This document shows positions 16,596 to 22,188 of a stretch of 34,892 nt of DNA, in pieces. Location of the stretch: the NCBI GenBank assembly GCA_051955535.1, contig JBQCGP010000044.1, positions 1 through 34,892 on the forward strand. Direction: 5' to 3'. Below the pieces are notes generated by a model that saw only the letters and a list, made by a program, of their open reading frames with translations, was not told where the DNA came from and made no database searches. The stretch comes from 13-2-20CM-68-14 sp051955535 (lineage in GTDB: Bacteria > Actinomycetota > Thermoleophilia > Gaiellales > Gaiellaceae). The position numbers and the translations under genes are program-made. Position 1 is the stretch's first letter. Every line of letters starts with the position of its first letter.

Positions 16596-17096
16596 GAGCA
16601 CGCCGAGGCTGACGTTCGCGGCGACGACGCCGAGCGTTCCGAGCCAGCCGAACCGCTCGACGCGCGCGACGGTGACGCCCTGGGCGGCGAGCACGCCGAG
16701 GCCGAGGCCGAACGCGACCCAGACGGCCGAGTGGGTCGAGATCACGCCGATAGCGCCCACCAGGAGCGCCGCCACCGGCGGCAGAGCCGCCTCGACGATC
16801 GAGCCCTCGCGCTTTGCGATGTGGCGCAGCTCCGCGAGGGAGATGTGCTCGTCGCTCCCGACGCTGTGCGCGACCGCGTGCGCGTACACGTGGGCGATCC
16901 AAAGCGCGACGCTCGTGACCGCCACCAGGGCGGCGATGTGGCCGGCGCCGTGGGGCTACGCCCGCGCGCCCGCGGCCACCACGGCGAGGGCGACGATCGT
17001 GCCGGAGATGTATCCGCCGAGCCGTTCGCCCATCGCGGCCCGCCCGAGGCGCGCAGCCCGGCGGCGAGGAGCCTCGCCCGTGACGCTGTCCGTCAT
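16563..17096 (-). pseudogene. membrane protein gene interrupted by an in-frame TAG
   Basis: Read from the ATG at 17094-17096, the frame gives a basic N-terminus, a first membrane helix (YISGTIVALAVVAAGARA), then TAG at 16956-16958, then continues in the same frame with PHGAGHIAAL, VAVTSVALWIAHVYAHAVAHSVG and further helices to a proper stop at 16563. The part after the TAG is clearly coding: it has His-rich helix VYAHAVAHS, DEHISLAELRHIAKREGS and four more hydrophobic segments. Without the TAG the protein would be about 177 residues with five helices. A single C-to-G change in TAC (Tyr) would create the TAG. A GTG at 16923-16925 could restart the second part as a 120-residue protein. Possible explanations are a recent nonsense mutation, a sequence error or read-through. 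Family function is unknown. Confidence 0.72.
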
Positions 17097-17144
17097 GGCC
17101 GCATCCTCCCAGGCCATCCGGCGCCTCTGCCAACGTGCGCCGCG

Positions 17145-17606
17145 ATGGACTCGCGCGAATGGCGCCGCGCCCACCGACAGTTCCGCTGGCAAGAGCGGAC
17201 GCAGCAGGCAGTCGCCAACCGCCGCATCTTCCCGTTCTTGCTCGTCACCACCGCGGGACTAGGAATCTTGTCGGGGTTCATCGTGACGCTCGTCGACCAC
17301 AAGGACTTTCCGACGTTCGGCATCGGGGTCTGGTGGGCCGTCCAGACCCTCAGCACGGTCGGGTACGGCGACGTCGTGCCGCACAGCACGTGGGGCCGCG
17401 TCGTCGGGAGCATCGTGATCGTCATCGGCGTGACCTTCGTCTCGTTCCTGATCGCCACCGTCACCTCTTACTTCGTGCAGGCCGAGGAGGCAGACGCCGA
17501 CGCGAAGGCAAACGCGGAGCGGGCCGCCCGCGCGGCCGCGGCGGAGGCGACACTTCGCCGCATCGAAGAGCGGCTCACCGCGATCGAGGCGAAGCTGGGC
17601 GACTGA
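17145..17606 (+). CDS. two-helix potassium channel (KcsA-like ion channel)
   Basis: A 153-residue ion channel. A basic cytoplasmic N-terminus is followed by an outer helix (about 29-49), a pore helix (GVWWAVQTLS), the potassium selectivity filter TVGYGD at 71-76, and an inner helix (about 84-108, RVVGSIVIVIGVTFVSFLIATVTS). The C-terminus is an Ala/Glu/Arg-rich coiled coil of about 40 residues ending RRIEERLTAIEAKLGD, likely the tetramerisation stem. There is no RCK or cyclic-nucleotide domain. The ATG at 17145 starts just before the basic segment; the ribosome site is weak. It is divergent from the interrupted membrane gene by 48 bases and converges on the GAP-family gene. No copy of the palindrome is seen in its upstream gap. 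Confidence 0.9.
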   Translation: MDSREWRRAHRQFRWQERTQQAVANRRIFPFLLVTTAGLGILSGFIVTLVDHKDFPTFGIGVWWAVQTLSTVGYGDVVPHSTWGRVVGSIVIVIGVTFVSFLIATVTSYFVQAEEADADAKANAERAARAAAAEATLRRIEERLTAIEAKLGD

Positions 17607-17618
17607 TCTCCGGCGGGG

Positions 17619-18290
17619 TCAGCTCGTCAGGCCCGCGATCCCGTTGCGGATCAGCGACGCGGCCAGGAGCACGATGATCACCGCGGCGACGGTGCGGGCG
17701 TTGCGCTCGAGCCAAACCCGCACCCCTCCGAGCAGGCGCTCTGCCCAGTCCCGTGCGACGAGCAGCAGCACGAGCGCGACCGCCAGCGGCAAGAGCGAGA
17801 CGACCGAGAAGAAGACCCAGTCCACGATGTATTGAGTCGCCGACGGGTTGAGCTCCGAGATGTTCTTGAGGGCGATCGGGATGAACGCGCCGGGGTTGGC
17901 AAGGGCCGCGCCTGCTCCGATGATCGCGACGGCCGGCGACGAAGCGACCTTCTGCATCTGGTCGATCATGCTCGCGATCCGCTTGGGGTTCGGCGGCTTG
18001 CGCAGCCGACCGACCACCCACGCGAGCAGGAGCACGCCCGCCACCACGTCGAAGATCGAGACCCACGTTTTTGGCGTGCTCGGGGTGTGGTCCGCAGCGG
18101 CGTTGCCCAGCACGAACGCGGCGATGACTCCGATCCCCAGCGTCGCTCCGAGCGCGCCGGAGTAGAACCACAGGCCCGTCCGAAGCGGCCGCTCCCCGAG
18201 GACAAGCAAAAGGACCGAGAACGTCAAGGTCGTCGGCGACAACATGGCCGCCAGCGCCGTCAGCGCCAGCTCGGCGTCGATCCAGCCCAC
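17619..18290 (-). CDS. GAP / SfLAP-family membrane protein (LysE-like fold)
   Basis: A 223-residue membrane protein with six helices in a 3+3 arrangement like the LysE superfamily. The N-terminus has LTALAAMLSPTTLTFSVLLLVLGERPLRTGLWF, the central loop LRKPPNPKRIASMIDQMQKV, and the second half SPAVAIIGAGAALANPGAFIPIALK. This matches the GAP/Sap (sulfolipid-1-addressing protein-like) family of actinobacteria. In mycobacteria such proteins take part in surface glycolipid export; here the role is inferred only from family. It lies nine bases downstream of a UPF0104 gene and is surely cotranscribed with it, which supports a joint function in lipid or glycoconjugate transport. Confidence 0.84.
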   Translation of the reverse strand: MGWIDAELALTALAAMLSPTTLTFSVLLLVLGERPLRTGLWFYSGALGATLGIGVIAAFVLGNAAADHTPSTPKTWVSIFDVVAGVLLLAWVVGRLRKPPNPKRIASMIDQMQKVASSPAVAIIGAGAALANPGAFIPIALKNISELNPSATQYIVDWVFFSVVSLLPLAVALVLLLVARDWAERLLGGVRVWLERNARTVAAVIIVLLAASLIRNGIAGLTS

Positions 18291-18299
18291 GCGCGAACT

Positions 18300-19391
18300 C
18301 TACGAGGAGGCTCGGGCGGCCCGCTTCGCCTCTTTCCTCGCCGCGCGCGCCGCCTTCTGCTCCGCCGCCTTCTCCTTCGCGCCCGCGTACGAGGTCTCGA
18401 CGAGCTCCCTGCCGCCGCTCCAGCCGAACGTCCACACGAGCAGGATGATCGCGTAGACGATGTTCCAGGCCGTCGTGACGAGCTGCTGGCTGACGGAGTA
18501 GGCGGTCGCGGTCGTCGGATCGGTCACGCCGTTGAGCGAGGCGACGTTGAATGCCTGGTTGACGCCGGCCCCGCCCGGGGTGGCCGAGGTCACGTTCGCA
18601 ATCGAGTTGCCGCCGCAGAGCCGCATCAGGGTGTTGAAGCTGACGGGGATGTCGTAGGCGGCGAGGAAGACGGCCATCACGCCGAGGCTCGCGATCCAGC
18701 CGAGCAGGGAGGGCGTGAACACGCGCAGGAAGTACTTCTTCGGCTCGGCCAAGATGGCGCCGCCTTCCTTCGCCTCGCCCCACCACTTGACCACCTTCGG
18801 CCAGAACGAGCGGATCAGGAGGTAGATCAGGAAGGCGCCCCCGAGGAGCAGGACCGCCGTCCCCCACGGGTGCTCGTGGACCCACGAAAACTTGATGTCG
18901 AACGAGCCGGTGACGCTGAGGAACAGGTAGAGGTAGGTGAACGCGCCGATCACGGTGAAGAAGATCTTCTGGACGACGTACGCGCCGAGCACGCCGGAGA
19001 AGGTCGCGCCGGCGATGATCGTCGTGAACATCAGAAGCAGCGCGAACGTCCCGAGGTTCGCCGGCAGGATCCCGTTCAATGCAACGGAAGCGGCGTAGCA
19101 GGCGAGGACAAGCTTGAAGCGCGTTGTCGGATACGCGTAGCGGAGGATCGCGTACCACGAAAACGCGGTCAGCGTCGTCTGAACGGTCTTGAGCGCGACT
19201 CCGGCCACGAGGTACCCGGCCGAGATGCCGGTCATCGTGTCCCAGAGCTGGTCGAACCAACCCTTTATGTCCCAGCCGAGCAGGTTTGCGGCCGCGCCGA
19301 TGACGACGACCAAAAGCCCGAGGAAGAGCAGGCTTTTCCAGCGCGGGCGCTTAGCCGGCGCCTCCAGGGTCGCGGTGGCCGCCTGGCTCAC
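18300..19391 (-). CDS. lysylphosphatidylglycerol synthase TM-region / UPF0104 family protein (second copy)
   Basis: A 363-residue membrane protein with about eight helices. The region LACYAASVALNGILPANLGTFALLL and the C-terminal NSIANVTSATPGGAGVNQAF carry the two family signatures (NxxLPANxG and TPGGxGxxQ). A long Ala/Lys/Arg-rich cytoplasmic tail (about 335-363) ends the protein. It lacks any aminoacyl-transferase domain. I chose the GTG at 19389-19391 because the frame upstream is Arg/Gly-rich and because palindrome site 5 lies 33 bases before it; GAATAGG is just upstream and the transcript may have a very short leader. It is the first gene of an operon with the GAP-family protein. It is clearly diverged from the gene at 11101-12186, so it is not a recent duplicate. 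Confidence 0.85.
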   Translation of the reverse strand: MSQAATATLEAPAKRPRWKSLLFLGLLVVVIGAAANLLGWDIKGWFDQLWDTMTGISAGYLVAGVALKTVQTTLTAFSWYAILRYAYPTTRFKLVLACYAASVALNGILPANLGTFALLLMFTTIIAGATFSGVLGAYVVQKIFFTVIGAFTYLYLFLSVTGSFDIKFSWVHEHPWGTAVLLLGGAFLIYLLIRSFWPKVVKWWGEAKEGGAILAEPKKYFLRVFTPSLLGWIASLGVMAVFLAAYDIPVSFNTLMRLCGGNSIANVTSATPGGAGVNQAFNVASLNGVTDPTTATAYSVSQQLVTTAWNIVYAIILLVWTFGWSGGRELVETSYAGAKEKAAEQKAARAARKEAKRAARASS

Positions 19392-19424
19392 GAACCTATT
19401 CTCGGCGGGTCGCCCACGCGGGCA

Positions 19425-19441
19425 TCGTCCCCATAGGGTGA
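19425..19441 (-). promoter_or_regulatory. palindrome site 5, TCRYCC-N5-GGRYGA (exact)
   Basis: TCGTCC-CCATA-GGGTGA, 33 bases from the UPF0104 start at 19391, the shortest distance in the set. Only this gene is near enough on this strand; the other neighbour ends at 19492. Confidence 0.68.
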
Positions 19442-19491
19442 AGCCGGGCGCGGCGCCGCTCGGTCGGGCCGTGCGGCGCCGCACACGCGGT

Positions 19492-19737
19492 TCAGCCGGT
19501 GCGCGTCATCAGCGCGCCCTCTTCGGGTGGCCGCGCGATCATGTAGACGAGTACGCCGATCAGCGGTAGGAAGATGACGAAGAGCGTCCAACCTGCCTTC
19601 GCCCAACCGGAGTGATCACGGCGGGAGAAGTTGTCCGCCAGGACCATGATCAACAGCCAGATCCAGATCACCCACGCGAAGAAAATGAACATCGTCCACA
19701 TGATGTCCAGGAAGGGGTAGTTGCTGGCCAGAGCCAT
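19492..19737 (-). CDS. PLDc_N-domain membrane protein
   Basis: An 81-residue protein with two membrane helices (about 10-33 and 48-68), the Trp/Phe-rich first helix (FLDIMWTMFIFFAWVIWIWLL), the polar loop NFSRRDHSGWAKAGW and the second helix FVIFLPLIGVLVYMIARP. This is the phospholipase-D nuclease N-terminal (PLDc_N) module, here standing alone without the catalytic domain. AAGGAG lies eight bases before the ATG, a strong ribosome site. Single-domain PLDc_N proteins are common in actinobacteria, often near stress genes; function is unknown. It is divergent from the glutamine amidotransferase with palindrome site 6 between. Confidence 0.85.
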   Translation of the reverse strand: MALASNYPFLDIMWTMFIFFAWVIWIWLLIMVLADNFSRRDHSGWAKAGWTLFVIFLPLIGVLVYMIARPPEEGALMTRTG

Positions 19738-19798
19738 CTAGGAGCTCCTTTCTAGGTTTCCGCGGTGGCGCTCAATTCCACAGCGACAAAGCGCTTCC

Positions 19799-19815
19799 TC
19801 GTCCGAATCGGGTGA
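19799..19815. promoter_or_regulatory. palindrome site 6, TCRYCC-N5-GGRYGA (exact)
   Basis: TCGTCC-GAATC-GGGTGA between divergent genes: 61 bases from the PLDc_N start at 19737 and 37 from the amidotransferase start at 19853. It matches site 1 in all but one base. Confidence 0.7.
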
Positions 19816-19852
19816 TGCGTCGCGTCGGCTCCGGCGGCAAAGTCGACCGGCA

Positions 19853-20701
19853 ATGTGTCGCTGGCTCGCGTACTCCGGATCGCCCGTCCCTCTCGAGGAG
19901 CTCCTCTACGGAACTCAGAACTCGCTGATCGTCCAGAGCCTCCACTCGCGCCTCGGCGCCGAGGAGACGAACGGCGACGGCTTCGGCGTCGGCTGGTACG
20001 GAGAGAAGGAGACACCCGCCGTCTTTCGCAGCATCGAGCCGGCGTGGAACGACCGGAACCTGCGCGAGCTGGCCGATCACATCTCGGCAGGCACGGTCTT
20101 CGCGCACATTCGTGCCTCGACCGGCTCGCCCGTGCAACAAACCAACTGCCACCCGTTCCGCCGCGGCCGCTGGCTCTGGATGCACAACGGCCTGATCCGC
20201 GATTTCCACGCAGTCAAGCGCGACCTCGTGCTCGCGGTCGATCCCGACCTCTACCCGGAGATCGAGGGGACGACGGACTCCGAGACGCTCTTCTACGTGG
20301 CCTTGTCTTTCGGCCTCGAGGACGATCCGCCCCGCGCGGTCGAGCGCGCCATTGGGCTGGTCGAGACGGCCGGCCGCGAGCACGGTGTCGAGTACCCGTT
20401 CCAGGGGACGATCGCGACGACCGACGGCGAGAGCATCTGGGCCTTCCGCTACTCGAGCGAGGGGAAGTCGCGGTCGCTCTTCTTCAGCACCGACGTGCGA
20501 ACGCTCCGCGCGCTCTACCCGGAGAACGAGATGCTGCGCGAGCTGAGCGACGAGGCGAGGCTGGTCGTCTCCGAGCCGCTCGGAGAGCTCCCCGGCGCCT
20601 GGAACGAGGTGCCGGAATCCTCGTGGGGCGTTGTCAAGCCGGGTCAGGACGAGCTGCACACCTTCACGCCGGACCTCGAGTTCGCCGGCGCGCACCGCTG
20701 A
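19853..20701 (+). CDS. class II glutamine amidotransferase (YafJ/EgtC-like)
   Basis: A 282-residue N-terminal-nucleophile amidotransferase. Cys2 follows the initiator Met (MCRWLAYSG), as required for the free catalytic Cys. Further family features are NGDGFGVGWY (about 40-49), the substrate loop FAHIRASTGSPVQQTNCHPF (about 84-103) and WLWMHNGLI. It contains only the glutaminase domain, so it needs a partner or acts alone as a gamma-glutamyl hydrolase/transferase. EgtC, the closest well-known relative, acts in ergothioneine synthesis, but no egtB or egtD gene is near, so I leave the substrate open. Its start is fixed by Cys2. Palindrome site 6 lies 37 bases upstream. It converges on the polyphosphatase gene with 11 bases between stops. 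Confidence 0.88.
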   Translation: MCRWLAYSGSPVPLEELLYGTQNSLIVQSLHSRLGAEETNGDGFGVGWYGEKETPAVFRSIEPAWNDRNLRELADHISAGTVFAHIRASTGSPVQQTNCHPFRRGRWLWMHNGLIRDFHAVKRDLVLAVDPDLYPEIEGTTDSETLFYVALSFGLEDDPPRAVERAIGLVETAGREHGVEYPFQGTIATTDGESIWAFRYSSEGKSRSLFFSTDVRTLRALYPENEMLRELSDEARLVVSEPLGELPGAWNEVPESSWGVVKPGQDELHTFTPDLEFAGAHR

Positions 20702-20712
20702 CGCGGATTCCG

Positions 20713-22188
20713 CTAGGCGCCGAACCGCTCTAGGAGCAGGCCATGGCGAAGGCCGCGGTCACTGACGGTCGCCGCGCCGAGCCCGAGGGTCGCAATCACG
20801 GTGCGGACGATGCAAGCCCCGGCAAGGATCACATCGGCGCGCCCTGCCTGCAGGCCGACGATCCGCCGCCGATCGTCAGCGGTCGACGTCCGGTAGAGCT
20901 CGATCTGACGGTCGATCTCGGCGAGGTCGAGGACGGTTCCCTGCACGACGTCAGCGTCGTACGCGGTCAGTCGATGCTTCACCGCCGCAAGGTTGGTGAC
21001 GGCGCCGCCCATGCCGACGAGCGCGTCGGGCGTCGGTCGGCCATCGAGCCGCGCCAGGTCGCCGCCGATTGCCTCGAGCGCCGCCGCCAGCGTTTCTTCC
21101 GAGACGGTCCCGTCGAGCCCGTAGCGTTCGGTGAACCGGGCGGCGCCGACGTTGACGCTGAACTGCTCCTCGACGTCGTTCCCGTGCCCGAAGGTGAACT
21201 GCGAGCTGCCGCCGCCCGAGTCGAACACGACCAACGGGCCGTGACCGAGCTCGAGGCCGGACGTCGCCGCGAGGTAGGCGAGCCGGGCTTCCTCCTCGCC
21301 GCTGATGACCTCGATCTCGACGCCGCAGCGCTCCTGGACTGCCGCGACGAACTCGTCGCTGTTCTTCGCGATCCGAAGCCCGGCCGTCCCCACCGCCGCG
21401 ATCGCCTCGACGCCGTCCCGCTTCGCTTCCTCGGCCATGTCCGCGATCGCCGTGATCGTCCGCTCCATCGATTCGGGCTGAAGCGAGCCGCTCTCGTCGA
21501 GGCCTTCGCCCAGCCTCGTCACCTCGGCGCGGTCGCCGACCGTCGACCACGACCCGTCCGCGCGCCGCTCGCCGACGTGGAACTTCACCGAGTTGGTGCC
21601 GACGTCGATAACGGCATACCGGTCGGCGCCGAGCCCCAGCAGGGCCTTCAGACCGCGCGGAAAGCTCACGTTCGCCCGGGCGCCGAGCCCGAGCTCGCGA
21701 ACGGCTGCGATCACCCGCGCCGGGTCCTCAGCTTCGACGGCAATCGTCCGCGTTGCCGCACCGCCCGTCTTCACGTCCGTCAGCTCGGCCATGCAGCCGT
21801 TGAACGTGTAGTGCACCCGCCGCTTCCCCACCGGCACGGTCACAAGCTCCTTGCTGAGCCCGACAAGGTCGTCAACCGTGGAGATGCTCGGCGCCGAAGG
21901 CGTGGGGACGCTGAGAGCCGCGAGTGCGACGCCGACCGCTTCGGACGAGAGCGGAAAAGCCTCCTTCAGAATGGGCTTCCACTGCTCCAGCCCGTCCTCG
22001 TTTACGTGCTCGAGGTGCTTGATGTCGAGCAGTCCGTCGCGCACCTTGACCGTCTCGTCGGCGAGGGGCGACAGCAGGTACAGCTCGTCGCTTTCCCGGA
22101 CGCTCTCCGGTGTCAGCGCCGCGAAGCGGGCCTCTGCGTCGCCGAAATGCTCGCCGAACGTCCGCCATTCCCAGCGCGGAACGATCAC
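20713..22188 (-). CDS. CYTH-like domain fused to Ppx/GppA exopolyphosphatase
   Basis: A 491-residue fusion. Residues about 4-185 look like a CYTH/triphosphate-tunnel domain: WEWRTF at 6-11, charged beta-type strands VKVRDGLLDIKHLE (47-60), the pair KRRVHYTFNGCMAELTDVK (122-140) and a closing segment SFPRGLKALLG. From 190 a Ppx/GppA phosphatase of the actin-like ATPase fold follows: phosphate-1 loop VIDVGTNSVKFHVG (193-206), catalytic-Glu region SGEEEARLAYL, phosphate-2 loop VFDSGGGSSQF and a late GMGGAVTN. Ppx hydrolyses terminal phosphates of polyphosphate or pppGpp; CYTH domains bind polyphosphate or triphosphates. The fused form would bind and cleave the same chain (inference). The GTG start overlaps the TGA of the P-type ATPase gene. 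The usual C-terminal HD-type domain of long Ppx enzymes is absent. Confidence 0.85.
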   Translation of the reverse strand: MIVPRWEWRTFGEHFGDAEARFAALTPESVRESDELYLLSPLADETVKVRDGLLDIKHLEHVNEDGLEQWKPILKEAFPLSSEAVGVALAALSVPTPSAPSISTVDDLVGLSKELVTVPVGKRRVHYTFNGCMAELTDVKTGGAATRTIAVEAEDPARVIAAVRELGLGARANVSFPRGLKALLGLGADRYAVIDVGTNSVKFHVGERRADGSWSTVGDRAEVTRLGEGLDESGSLQPESMERTITAIADMAEEAKRDGVEAIAAVGTAGLRIAKNSDEFVAAVQERCGVEIEVISGEEEARLAYLAATSGLELGHGPLVVFDSGGGSSQFTFGHGNDVEEQFSVNVGAARFTERYGLDGTVSEETLAAALEAIGGDLARLDGRPTPDALVGMGGAVTNLAAVKHRLTAYDADVVQGTVLDLAEIDRQIELYRTSTADDRRRIVGLQAGRADVILAGACIVRTVIATLGLGAATVSDRGLRHGLLLERFGA

